A stretch of DNA of 64,000 nucleotides from Elephas maximus indicus (taxonomy: Eukaryota; Chordata; Mammalia; Proboscidea; Elephantidae), in assembly GCF_024166365.1 (NCBI RefSeq), contig NC_064819.1, forward strand, positions 206,919,293 through 206,983,292, written 5' to 3'. The notes under the pieces were generated by a model. The model saw nothing but the letters and a program-made list of their open reading frames with translations. It was not told the DNA's origin and ran no database searches. Made by a program: the position numbers and the translations under genes. Shown in pieces: positions 43,573 to 55,119 of this stretch (position 1 is its first letter; every line of letters starts with the position of its first letter).

Positions 43573-45822
43573 GTTGCTGTTGTTGGTAGGTGCCCACGAG
43601 TCAGGTCCAACTCATAGAGACCCTGTGTACAGCAGAATGAAACACTGCCTGGTCCTGCACCATCCTCACAATCATTGCTATGCTTGAGCTCATCGTTGCA
43701 GACACTGTGTCAATCCATCTTGCTGAGGGTCTTCCTCTTTTCTCTGACCCTCTAATTTACCAAGCATGACGTCCTTCTCCAAGGACTGGTCTCTCCTGAT
43801 AATATGTCCGTTGTACTTGAGACAAAGTCTCGCCATTTTTGCTACCAAGGAGCACTCTGTCTATACTTCTTCCAAGATAGACTTGTTCATTTTTCTGACC
43901 ATCCATGGTTTACTCTATATTCTTTGTCAATGCTGTAATTCAAATGCATCAATTCTTCTTCTATCTTCCTTATTCATTGTCCAGCTTTTGCATGCATATG
44001 AAATAATTGAAAATTCCATGGCTTGAGTCAGACACACCTTAGCCCTCAAAGTAATATCTTTGCTTTTCAACGTCTTTAAAGGGGTCTTTTGGAGCACATT
44101 TTCCAGTACATCATTCGATTACTTGACTGCTGCTTCATGGGTGTTGATTGTGAATCCAAGTAAAACAAAATCCTTGACAACTTCAATATTTTCTTCGTTT
44201 ATCATGATGTTGCTTATTGGTCCAGTTGTGAGGATTTTTGTTTTCTTTATGTTGAGGTGTAATCTATACTGAAGGCTGTAGTCTTTGATCTTCATCAGAA
44301 AGTGCTTCAAGTTCTCTTTACTTTCAGGAAGCAAGGTTGTGTCATCTATATAACGCAGGTTGTTAATGAGTCTTCCTCCAATTCTTCTTCAAATAGTCCA
44401 CCTTCTTGTATTATTTGCTCAGCATACAGATTGAGTTAGTATGGTGAAAGGATACAACCCTGATGCACACCTTTCCTGATTTTAAGTCATGCAGTATCCC
44501 CTTGTTATGTTTGGACGACTGCCTCTCGGTCTAATTACAGGTTCTTTGTGAGCATGATTAAGTATTCTGGAATTTCAATGTTATCCATAACTTGTTATGA
44601 CCTACCCAGTTGAATGCTTTTGCATAGTCAATAAAACACAAGTAAACATCTTTCTGAGATTCTCTCCTTTCACCAAAATCCATCTGACATCAGCAATGAT
44701 ATCACTCATTTCATGTCCTCTTAAATTTCTGGCAGTTCCCTGTTGATGTACTGCTGCAACCGTTTTTCAATTATCTTCAGCAAATTTTTACTTTTGTGTA
44801 ATATTAATGATACTGTTTGCTAATTTCCATATTCTATTGGAGCACCTTTCTTTGGAATGGGCACAAATATGGATCTCTTCCAGTCAATTGACCAGGTAGC
44901 TATCTTCCAAATTTCTTGGCATAGCTGAGTGAGTGCTTCCAGCATTGCATCCATTTGTCGAAACATCTGAACTGTTATTCCGTGAATTCCTGGAGCCAAT
45001 GCCTTCAGTGAATCTTGGACTTCTTCCTTCGATACCGTCAGTTCTTGATCATATGCTACCTCCTAAAATGATTGAACATTGACCAATTATTTTTTGTATA
45101 GTGACTCTGTGTATTCCTTCCATCTTCTTTTTCTTTTTTAAAAATTTTATTGTGGTTTAGGTGAAAGTTTAAACCTCAAGTTAATTTCTCACTCAAAAAT
45201 TTATACACATATTGTTCTGTGACCTTGGTTGCAATCCCCACAATGTGAAAGCATGCTCCCTTTTCCACTCTGGATGCCCTGTGTCCATTTGTCTAGTTCC
45301 TGTCCATTCCTGCCTTCTCGTCTTGCTTTCGGTCAGGAGTTGCCTAGTTGGTCTCATACATTTGATTGAACTAAGAAGCACATTCCTTACATGTATTATT
45401 GTTTGTTTTATGCAACTGTCTAATCTTTGTCTGAAAAGCGAGGTTCAGGGGTGCTTTCAGTTCTGAGTTAGCAGATCGTCTGGAGACCATAGTCCCAGTG
45501 ATTCCTCCACTTGCCGTCAGACTGGTAAGTCTGGTCTTTTTTCATTAGTTTGAACATTTTTCTACATTTTTCTCCTGCTCTGTCCGGGAGTCTCTGTTGT
45601 GATCCCTGTAAGAGCAGTCCGTGATGGTAGCTGGGTATCATTTAGTTTTTTCCATCTTCTTTTGATGCTTCCTGTGTCATTCAATATTTTGCCCACAGAA
45701 TCCTTCGATATTGCAAATTGAGGTTTGAATTTTTTCTTCAGTTCTTTCAGCTTGAGAAATGCAAAGCGTGTTCTTCCCTTTTGGTTTTCTAACTCCAGGT
45801 ATTTGCACATTTCATTATAATG
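43573..45822 (-). mobile_element. RTE LINE, 3' segment of a full-length copy with 5' inversion
   Basis: Minus strand from the linker (YNEMCKYLELENQKG near 45800; LKELKKKFKPQ) through RT to the 3' tail with TTGTTG at 43573. The RT segment has several stops; the C-terminal MLPESKENLKHFL region near 44330 is open. A 5'-truncated L1 (45132-45649) lies inside. At 45822/45823 it meets the inverted 5' segment. Flanks ACACATGC (43563) and ATACATGC (47554) look like the target duplication. Confidence 0.9.
45132..45649 (-). mobile_element. 5'-truncated L1 (3' UTR) inside RTE
   Basis: Oligo-T, then TTATTGTGGTTTAGGTGAAAG and about 480 bp of L1 3' UTR. Exact 14-bp duplications TTCCATCTTCTTTT at 45118-45131 and 45650-45663; the RTE reading resumes right after. 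Confidence 0.93.
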
Positions 45823-47553
45823 TAACCACCACTCGTCTGTCAGTTTGTTGTACCATGGTGGCTTGCTTATTGCTGTAATGCTGGAAGGTATGCCACCGGT
45901 ATTCAAACAGCAGCAGGGTGACCCATGGTTGACAGGTTTCAGTTGAGCTTCTAGACTAAGAAGGGAACCCTGGTGACACAGTAGTTAAAGGCTGCTAACC
46001 AAAGTGTTGCTGTTCGAAACCAACGGTTCCCCAAGGGGAAAATGTGGTAGTCTGCTTCTGTAAAGATTGACAGCCTTGGAAGCCCTATGGAGAGGTTCTG
46101 CTGTGTCCTATATGGTTGCTTTGAGTTGAAATCGACTCAATGGCAGTGGGTTTTCTTTTCTTTTTTTTTTTTTTTACCAGACTAAGACAGACTAGGAAGA
46201 AGGACTTGGTGATTTATTTCTTTAAAAAATTGGCCAGTGAAAACCATATGAATAACAGGGAAACACTGCCTGATATAGTGCCAGAAAATGAGCCCCTCAG
46301 GTTGGAAGGCACTCAAAATACGACTGGGGAAGAGCTGCCTCTTCAAAGAAGAGTCGACCTTAATGACGTGGATGGAGTCAAGCTTTTGGAACCTTCATTT
46401 GCTGATGTGGCATGATTCAAAATGAGAAGAAACAGTTGCAAACATTCATTAATATTTGGAACATGGAATGTACAAAATGTGAATCTAGGAAAATTGGAAG
46501 TCGTCAGAAATGAAATGGAAAACATAAAGAATGATATCTTAGGCATTAATGAGTTGAAATGGGTGGGTACTGGTCATTTTGAATAGAACAGTCAAATGGT
46601 CTACTATGCCAGGAATAAGAAATTGAAGAGGAACAGTGTCTCATTAATCTTCGAAGAGAACAAACATTTCAAGATCTATCCTGAAGCACAACATTGTCAG
46701 TGATAGGATAAGATCTATATGCCTACAATGAAGACCAGTTAACACGATTATTATTCAAATTTATGCACCAATCACTAAGGCCAAAGATGAAGAAATTGAA
46801 AAATTTTGCCAACTTCTACAGTCTGAAATTGATCAAACATGCAATCAAGGTGCATTGATAACTACTGGAGATTGGAATGAGAAAGTTGGAAACAAAGAGG
46901 AAGGATTGGTAGTTGGAAAATATGGCCTTGGTGATAGAAGTGAAGCCAAAGATCACATGATAGAATTTTGCAAGACCAATAACTTATTCCTCGCAAATAC
47001 CTTTTTTCAACAACATCAACAGTGACTATACATGTGTACTTCACTGGATGGCATACACAGGAATCAAATCGTCTACATCTCTGGAAAGAGACAATGGAGA
47101 AGCTCAATATCATCAGTCAGAACAAGGGTAGGGGCCAACTGCAGAACAGACCATTAATTGCGCATATGCACGTTCAAGTTGAAGCTGAAGAAAATTGAAA
47201 CAAGTCCACAAGAGCCAAAGTATGTCCTTCAGTATATCGCCAAAGTATGCCCTTGAGTATATCCCACCTGAATTTAGAGACAGTCTCAGAACAGATCTGA
47301 TGCACTGAACACTAATGTCTGAAGATTAGGCTCTTTGTGGGATGACATCAAGGATATCATACACGAAGAAAGCAAAAGGTCATTTAAAAAAAAAACAAGA
47401 AAGAAGGAAAAGACCAAAATGGATGTCAGAAGAGACTCTGGAACGTAGAATAGCTAAAGCGAATGGACGTAATGACGAAGTAAAAGAGCTGAACAGAAGA
47501 TTTCAAAGGGAAGCTCGAGAATACTAAGTATTATAATGAAATGTGCAAAGACC
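45823..47553 (+). mobile_element. RTE LINE, inverted 5' segment including the 5' end
   Basis: Starts TAACCACCACTCGTCTGTCAG, the same terminus as the RTE copy ending at 51459, so this looks like the true 5' end. A 5' UTR follows (with a SINE at 45962-46178), then the endonuclease from TWNVQNVNLGKLEVV near 46455, IQIYAPI near 46755, and the linker to AAATGTGCAAAGACC at 47553. The last about 24 bp overlap the start of the minus-strand segment. Stops and frameshifts are present. The 46140-46415 frame belongs to the 5' UTR. Confidence 0.9.
45962..46178 (+). mobile_element. tRNA-derived SINE inside RTE 5' UTR
   Basis: GGAACCCTGGTGACACAGTAG head, CAGTGGGTTTTC and a T14 end. Exact 9-bp duplications AGACTAAGA at 45953-45961 and 46179-46187. 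Confidence 0.92.
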
Positions 47554-47562
47554 ATACATGCT

Positions 47563-48094
47563 TACATGAGTAAAATGTGTCTTTCCTGAGTTCTCATGTC
47601 GGAATAAAATTGTTTCACTTCTCTGTAGAGCTTTATATTTCAATCATTGGGGTAAACCTGCACCATTTTCTTGGATGCCTTCATGTATTCTTCGTCAGGT
47701 ATATCCACATTGTTTAAGAAGGAAAATCTGTTTGAAAGAATTTCATACACTTTTGTCCTTCTTTTCATGCAAGATTCAAGTACGCCAATGATGGCGCAGT
47801 ATGTGGTGACAGGAAATTGATCTCTGGGATGCAATATTTCTAGAGATCTCCATCGTTTACTTGTTTCTTTCTAATGTTTCTTCAATGGTGAATTGCTTGA
47901 TAATCAGTATTTGGCAATATTTGTTTTGCTGTGTTTCAAACTTTTCAAAATCTACTCTTAAATTATGTAAATACCCTGTTAATGCCTGTTAGAGATCTGT
48001 GCATATCTTATAATTTATTTTTGAATCTTGCAGAGCTTGACTGCTCTGATGAAGATGCTGCAATACATTATTCCACATTACCAACATAAATACA
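47563..48094 (-). pseudogene. hAT transposase-like middle region
   Basis: On the minus strand: WNNVLQHLHQSSQALQDSK near 48070, YLHNLRVDFEKFE near 47935, then HPRDQFPVTTYCAIIGVLES near 47830 and VDIPDEEYMKASKKMVQVYP near 47650. This is the pattern of the region before the dimerisation domain in hAT/ZMYM proteins (helices with a leucine-rich LR.DFE, then YY..ID.L..R). Stops and at least two frameshifts. It joins conceptually to 43013-43342 downstream; upstream it is cut by RTE at 48095. Confidence 0.72.
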
Positions 48095-50636
48095 TAGTCC
48101 AGCCTTCGCATGCATTAAAAACAATCGAAAATACTATGGCTTGAGTCAGGCCCCTAGTCCTTAAGGTGTCATCTTTGCTTTTTAACTCTTCAAAGGAGGC
48201 TTTTGCAGCAGATTTGCCCACTACAATACGTCTTTTGATTACTTGACTGCTGCTTCTGTGGTCGTTGATTGTAGATCCAAGTAAAGTGAAATCCTTGACA
48301 ACGTCAACTTTTTCTCCGTTTATCATGATGTTGCTTATTGGTCCAACAGTGAGGATTTTTGTTTTCTTTGTATTGAATTGCAATCCATACTGAAGGCTGT
48401 AGTCTTTGATCTTCATCAGGAAGTGCTTCAAGTGCTCTTCACTTTCAGCAAGCAGGTTTGTGTCATCTGCATATTGCACATAGTTAATGAGTCTTCTGAC
48501 AATCCTGATGCCACAATCTTCTTCACATAGTCCAGCTTCTGGGATTATTTGCTCATCATATGGATTGAATAATGTGGTGAAAAGATACAACCCTGATGCA
48601 CACCTTTGCTGGTTTTAAACCATGCAGTATCCTCTCATTCTGTCAAATCACTGCCTCTTGTTCTGTGTACAGATTTGCATGAGCGCAATTAAGTGTTCTG
48701 GAATCCCCATTCTTCACAATGCTGTCCATAATTTGTTATGACCAACACGGTCAAATGCCTTTGTATAAATAAAACACGGGTAAATATCTTTCTGGTATTC
48801 TCTGCTTTCTGCCAAGATCCATCTGGCATCAGTGAAGATATCCCTCATTCTATGTCCTCTTCTGAATCTGGCTTAAATTTCTGATAGTTCCAGGTTAATG
48901 TACTGCTGCAACAACTTTTGAATAATCTTTAGCAAAATTTTACTTATCTGTGATTTTGATATTGTTTGATAGTTTCCTCATTTTGTTGGATCACCTTTGT
49001 TTGGAACGGGCACGGTTGTTTGGCCAGGTAGCTGTCTTCCAAATTTCTTGTCATAGATGAGTGAGCACCACCAGGGCTGCATCTGTTCTTGAAACATCTC
49101 AAGTGTTATTCTGTCAATTCCTGGAGTCTTATTTTTTCCAATGCCTTCACTGCACCTTGGACTCCTTCCTTCAGTACTATCAGTTCTTGATTATGTGCTA
49201 CCTTCTAAAATGGTCAAACATTGACCAATTCTTTTTGGTACAGTGACTGTATGTATTCCTCCCACCTTCTTTTGGTGCTTCCTGTATTGTTCAATATTCT
49301 CCCTGTAGAATCCTGCAACATTGCAACTTGGGGCTTGAATTTTTTCTTCAATTCTTTCAGCTTGAGAAATGCCAAGCATGTTCTTCCCTTTTGGTTTTCT
49401 AACTCCAGGTCTTTGCACATATCATTATCATACTTTACTTTGTCTTCTTGAGCCACCCTTTGAAATTTTCTGTTCAGCTCTTTTACTTCATCATTCCTTC
49501 CTTTAGTTTTAGTTATTCTATGTTCAGTAGCAAGTTTCAGAGTCTCTTCTGACATTCATTTTGGTCTTTTCTTTCTTCCCTGTCTTTTTGGCTTTCTTCA
49601 TGTATGATGTCCTTGCACAATACATCTGGTCTTTTGTCATTAGTGTTTAATGCATCAAATCTGTTCTTGAGATGGTCTCTAAATTCAGGTGAGCTATACT
49701 CAAGGTCATATTTTAGCTCTTGTGGACTTGCTTTAATTTTCTTCAGCTTCCACTTGAACTTGCATATGAGCAATTGATGGTCTGTTCTGCAGTCAGCCCC
49801 TAGCCCTGTTCTGACTGATGATATTGAGCTCCTCCACCGTCTCTTTCCACAGGTGTAGCCCATTTGATTCTTGTGTATCCCATCTGAAGAGGTCCACTTG
49901 TTTAAAAAAAAAAAAATAGTCACTGTTTATGTCATTGAAAAAGATATTTGCAGTGAATAAGCTGTTGGCCTTGCAAAATTCTATCATATGATCTGCAGCG
50001 TCATTTCTATCACCAAGGCCATATTTTCCGACTACCGATCCTTCTCTGTTTACACCTTTCACATTCCAAGCAACAGTAATTATCAATGTGTCTTCATTGC
50101 ACATTTGATCAATTTCAGACTGCAGAATTTGGTGAAGAAAAAAAAAAAAAAACTTCACTTTCTTCATCTTTGGCATTAGTGGTTAGTGAATAAATTTGAG
50201 TAATATCGTATTAACTGGTCTTCCTTGTAGGTATGTTATCCTATCGCTGACAGCGTTGTACGTCAGAATAGATCTTGAAATGTTCTTTTTAACAATGAAT
50301 GCGAAGCCATTTCTCTTCCATCTGTCATTCCTGGCATAGTGGACCATATGATTGTCTGATTTAAAATGGTCAATACCAGTCCGTTTCAACTCACCAATGC
50401 CTAGGATATCAATCTTTTTGCATTCCATTTCATTTTTGACGACATTCAATTTTCCTAGATTCATACTTTGTACATTCCATGTTCCAATTATCAATGGATG
50501 GTTTCAGCTGTTTCTTCTCATTTTGAGTCATGCCACATCAGCAAATGAAGATCCCGAAAGCTTGACTCCATCCACATCATTAAGGTCGACTTTTATTTGA
50601 GGAGGCAGCTCTTCCCCAGTTGTATTTTGAGTGCCT

Positions 50637-50695
50637 TATAGGGTCGCTATGAGTTGGAATCAACTTGATGGCACTGCATTTGGTTTTGGTTTTGG
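50637..50695 (+). mobile_element. SINE 3' fragment
   Basis: TAGGGTCGCTATGAGTTGGAATC and GCATTTGGTTTTGG: only the tail region is left. Confidence 0.75.
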
Positions 50696-50824
50696 CTCCA
50701 ACCTGAGGGGCTCATCTTCTGGCACTATATCAGACAATGTTCCCCTGCTATTCATAAGATTTTCACTGGCCAAAATTTTCAGAAATAGACTGCTAAGTCC
50801 TTCTTCCTAGCCTGTCTCAGTGTA

Positions 50825-51325
50825 TGTTATGGATTGAATTGTTTCCCCCTAAAATGTATGTGTACTTGGCTTGGTCATGATTCCCAATATTGTGTGGTTG
50901 TCCTCCATTTTGTGATCTTATAATCCTGTGTATTGTAAATTCTAACCTCCATGATGTCAGTGTGGCAGGATTAGAGGCAGTTATGTTAATGAGGTAGGAC
51001 TCAATGTACAGGATTAGGTTGTATCTTGAATCAATCTCTTTGGAGATGTGAAAGATCAAAGCGAGCAGAGAGGAGAGGGACCTCATTACTGCCAAGCAAG
51101 AACGGCCAGCAGTGGACTCCATCCTTTGGACTCAGGGTCCCTGCACTGAGAAGCTCCTAGACCCAGGGCAAGACTGATGACAAGGAACTTCCCAAGACCT
51201 GATAGAGAGAGAATGCCCTGAATTCGATCTGTAGCCTCCTAAACTGTGAGGGAATAAACTTCTGTTTGTTAAAGCCATTGACTCTTGGTTTTCTGTTATA
51301 GCAGCACTTGCCAGCTAAGAGAGCC
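50825..51325 (+). mobile_element. MaLR/MLT1-like LTR inside RTE 5' UTR
   Basis: Plus-oriented sister of the 14721, 22333 and 38289 LTRs: TGTTATGGATTGAATTGTTTCC, CAATATTGTGTGGTTGTCC, GGGAATAAACTTCTGTTTG (AATAAA), ending CCAGCTAAGAGA instead of the usual ..GACTAAGACA. The five-base duplications are no longer recognisable. Confidence 0.83.
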
Positions 51326-51465
51326 TGGAAGCTTTGCTGAAACCTGCCCACCCTTGTTGACCCTGCTGGTATTTGAAATAGCAGTGGTGGCATAGCTTCT
51401 AGTATCACAGCAACATGCAAGCCATCATAGTACGACAAACTGACAGATGAGTGGTGGTACCACTT

Positions 51466-52100
51466 ATTAAGTTTATTAAATCTTCACACTTTGTTTTAGA
51501 CACATACAATGGGCTGTTACCATATTTTGAGACGTAACCTGCTAAAAATCAATCAAACTGTGCAACAAGTTCGAGTAAACCCCCCAAGTTTTTGTGCAAA
51601 CAAAATAATACACAAAGCCAACTGATGGAGAATACAGTAGCCACTCCATCTTATAATTTTCACCATTACCTTTGAACTCTAAAAATATATTCGGGCTACA
51701 GAACCTTATTTGTGTACCATCCAGAAATTTTTAACAGGAATTTTCAAATGTTCTACTGTGATGTTGACAATCACTTGACCCTCTTTCAATCTAATAATTT
51801 ACATCATTAGAAGGAAACTTATTCTACAAAGCAGGATTTGTATTTCTGTTACTTATGGGGTCTGCAGATGTGACAATTTCACATTCTAAAATAGTTTCAC
51901 TTTCTATAGCATATTAATTTTATTTTTATTTTTTTTTACTACAGCAAGGAATGGATGCAGAATTTGGAACAAATTCTGTTATATTTGTATTGCTATTAGT
52001 AATCCCAGCGCTAGCGTTACTAGTATAACAATTTGCACCCATTACACTTGAGTGTGTAGTAGAAGTCTCTTCCAATTTATTACATTTTTAAAAGGAAGTT
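51466..52100 (-). pseudogene. hAT transposase-like N-terminal region with TTF-type zinc finger
   Basis: Minus strand. 52100-51950 encodes a Ser/Thr/Asn-rich segment. About 51665-51600 encodes GENYKMEWLLYSPSVGFVYYFVC, which follows the N-terminal zinc-finger pattern of hAT/ZMYM proteins (..W..YS.....YCF.C..F); the second half of the finger is not clear. A few stops are present. The catalytic core expected between this and 48094 is absent; the RTE at 48095-51459 now occupies the gap. Confidence 0.6.
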
Positions 52101-52850
52101 AATTTTGGAATTGTCTATAGTGATTCACAAATCCTTTGCTTTTTATCTTCTGCAAGCTTTCATTTTTGTGCTCCACTTAGTTGTTGCTCTTTCATAAAAA
52201 AGTGATATAAAATTATGTCATTTTCTAAATTTGGTTCTACCATAACAAATAAACTTGAATGATTGAAAATCAATAAAATTTATAAAACATGAAAATCTTA
52301 TTAAATAAAATTTACATTTGAATTTGGACGTTAACACGAAAATTCATATTTGAAAATTAGTAACTAAAAAAATTGATTTGGAACGTGTAATTTTGTTCTT
52401 CAGGTCTGAGATAGTTAAAAGAAATAGTACTTACAAGGCAGTCAGAAATAATTTCATTTGTTTGTTGTACAACATTTTCTGGTGGGCCTTTTGCAGATCT
52501 TCATGAATGTTTCGTATCTTGAAATAATACTTAAAAACTTGCACACTCACTTTCCATCCTTTGATGCTCCATCTTCACAGTTCATTGGACTACTGCTGAT
52601 ACCCAGTGGGGGCAAGAGCTATCACAAGGAGCATGATACAAATACAAGGGTATGCTCAATCTGAAGACATGTTTTGGTTCGCTTTGCGCAGGACAGGACC
52701 AGATACTTCAGGAGTCACATGATTGTAGTGTTGCTGGCGAGTTCTTATGTGGTCAAAGAGAGAATACTGAATATGAGCTTATACTTGACAGATCCAAAAT
52801 GAAAAGGAAAATATAATTGTTATCATTTACAAAATTTATAAAATATACAT
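52101..52850. other. no gene or repeat recognised
   Basis: AT-rich sequence, perhaps the 5' part of the hAT element. The 68-codon plus frame at 52458 shows no domain. Confidence 0.4.
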
Positions 52851-53290
52851 TTTATTTCTTTGCGAAATTGTTCAACTTCTGTATTCAGAGATACGAGCAT
52901 AGCTGATGTAACAATAGCACCACTTCTTGACGAGCAAGTTTGTTTTGTGAGGCATAACAATGTCAATCAATTTCTGAAAAGAAAATCAGTCTGGGGGAAA
53001 ATGGAAAATACATTTATATAATTTCTATTATCAAAATACTCATTTATTTCCTCGAGGAATTGTTCAATTTCCTTACACGGAGATATGTAAATATTCTGAT
53101 AAAATATAAGTGCAATGTCCTGATAAATACCCTTTGTTGCGTTCTTAGAAGGCAAATTTAGAAACACACTCATTGTTGCAAAACAGAAACATAAATGTTG
53201 AATTTTGTTTCTTCTTAATGTTCCTAATACCTCATTTATTAGCATATATAGTGTAATATCAAACACTGCATCCCACACTGCAGACAATAA
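52851..53290 (-). other. 106-codon ORF over an imperfect 190-bp duplication
   Basis: An open minus-strand frame 53287-52967 with repeated acidic motifs (CKEIEQFLEEINEYF). A related stretch lies about 190 bp away: 52861-52920 and 53051-53115 share GAAATTGTTCAACTTC / GAATTGTTCAATTTCC and AGAGATACGAG / GGAGATATGTA. The second copy also reads EVEQFRKEI in translation. No family is recognised. Confidence 0.4.
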
Positions 53291-53869
53291 AAAATGAAAC
53301 TTATTTTATACCTAAATTAAAACTTTGTGTTACATGAATATTAATATTCCCAGTATTTTTTGGATGTTTGCCATGTTAGTACTATATTAAATTATTACCC
53401 ATGTTAGTGTTATATTAAACGTTGCATGCACATGTATGCCAAACATATTTTAAAGTTAAAGTCATAAATATCGTTGTTTACAAAACTTAGAACATAATTC
53501 TGTACGTAAATGCTATACAGTTAAAAAGTAACTCGACTGAATTCATGACAATGGATGACTTATTTGAGTTCCCTCACTTTTGTACATCATCTAGGAATAG
53601 AATTCTCATTGGCAGTTTAGTAGGATGTATGCGAGAGCATAGCCTTGTGTTAGTATCATGGCAAAGAGTATTGCTGGTCCTCCTGGCTGGAGTTGCTTGA
53701 TCAGCAGATGCGGGCGTGTGAGATGGTTCTCTCAAAATGGATCAGAGTCCTGTTATCTATTAACATAATCCATCTTTCCCCAGTAACCGCTTATTTTGGA
53801 CCCACTTGCATATCGGGTGAATGGAGCAAGAGTTAGATTCCTTAGCCCTTTATTAGAAAGAAATAATAT

Positions 53870-54319
53870 ACAGTCATCCCGAGGTATCTGAGGAGGACTG
53901 GTTACAGGAACCCCTTGGATTTTGTTCCCTCATGTAAAATGGTGTGGTATTTGCACATAACCTACACACATATGCTTTAAATATATAAATGTATACTTTA
54001 AATCATCTCTAGATTACTTATGATACTTAATACCATGTAAATGCTAGTTAGATAGTTGTTATACCATATTGCTTAGGGGATAATGACAAGATGTGAGGCA
54101 AACAATGCTCGAACAATGAGTACTGGAGAGAGACTGAGGACCTATGAAATTGTGGGAGGCTGTAGCAGGGCATGCCTACACATCATTTTATTTGTGTGGT
54201 TTCAGTGTAGTGTTTGGCAGGCAACAAATTCAGGTTTTGCCTTTGGAATTTTTTTTTTTTTTTTGGTGAATATTTTCTATCTGTAGTTGGTTGAATCCAA
54301 GGGGGGCTGAGTGTACACC
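53870..54319. mobile_element. Tigger/MER2-like DNA transposon
   Basis: Starts TACAGTCATCCCGAGGTATCTG and ends GGTTGAATCCAAGGGGGGCTG. The middle AAATCATCTCTAGATTACTTATGATACTT and GTTGTTATACCATATTGCTTAGGG is characteristic. TA duplications fit the Tc/mariner superfamily. T16 near 54249 is an expansion. Confidence 0.72.
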
Positions 54320-54844
54320 CAAGAGACCTGGCAAGATAATCAGTTTCAATTACACTGAAGGGGACCATAGGAGATAGATGACAATGAAGGTGTTGAAGTG
54401 GTAGGGGCCTCAGAGCTTAAACAACCTTACGCATGGGCACCCTCATGACCCTGTGTGAGCTTTATTTCTGGCCATCACATTTTTACACACTGGTGTGAGT
54501 ATCAATTTCATTTAGTGCCCTGCCAGTTCCTTTCCACTGTGGTGCTTGCTTTTCCCGTGTTCTGTCTGCTTGGCATCTATTAGTCTTTACTTTGGACAAC
54601 TGGTGCCCCTGTTTTGTTGATGCTCTAAGCACGTGCTTACCTTGCTTATTGGGTAATCCATCCCTGCTTATAGGTAGAAAATGCCCTGATTCCAAGATAC
54701 TCATTTGGAAGAAATATTTTTAAAGGCAATAATTAAAAGAAATGAAAGAATATACAGAGAAAAGAGCAAAGGCCTTTGGATCTGTTCTTTTGAAAATGCC
54801 GATAGTTTCGAGGAAAGGTGATTTACTAAAATACAGAATAAAAG
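54320..54844. other. no gene or repeat recognised
   Basis: No supported ORF, no clear repeat. Confidence 0.4.
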
Positions 54845-55045
54845 GAACCCTGATTCTGGAATCAGATAGTTCTGGTTTTGGATCTTAGTTCATTCATTTA
54901 TTTGCCACATAATAACTCTCTAAGCCTTATTTTCCTCACCTGTATAAAGGGGATGATAATAATAATATATTTTCCATAGGATTTTGTGAGGAAAAAATGA
55001 CATAACCCAGGCAAAGCAGTGTCTTGCATATTAAGCACTACATAA
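54845..55045 (+). mobile_element. MIR SINE
   Basis: CTGGAATCAGATAGTTCTGG, TTATTTTCCTCACCTGTATAAAGG, GATTTTGTGAGGAAAAAATG, CATTAAGCACTACATAAATG-like end. Confidence 0.82.
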
Positions 55046-55119
55046 ATGTTATTATTTCTGTAACTCACAGAAACATTCCATATCAGACAATGCATAAAAC
55101 CATATTTTTTAAAAATGTC

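Larger units (their letters stand above)
48095..51459 (-). mobile_element. RTE LINE, 5'-complete minus-strand copy
   Basis: Reading right to left: 5' end CCACCACTCATCTGTCAG at 51459, 5' UTR with a MaLR LTR (50825-51325) and SINE tail (50637-50695) inside, endonuclease (GTWNVQSMNLGKLNVVKNEM near 50480), linker (LKELKKKFKPQ near 49335), RT with an intact catalytic YADD (about 48470) and a conserved HLKHFLMKIKDYSLQYGL block. It stops at 48095, so the last part of ORF2 and the 3' tail are missing, which is unusual for a LINE and points to a later deletion. Confidence 0.9.

Noticed and set aside
46140..46415. 91-codon ORF with acidic C-terminus as a possible new small gene
   Set aside because: It begins in a SINE tail and its downstream part is shared, in reverse, with the RTE 5' UTR at about 50520-50780.
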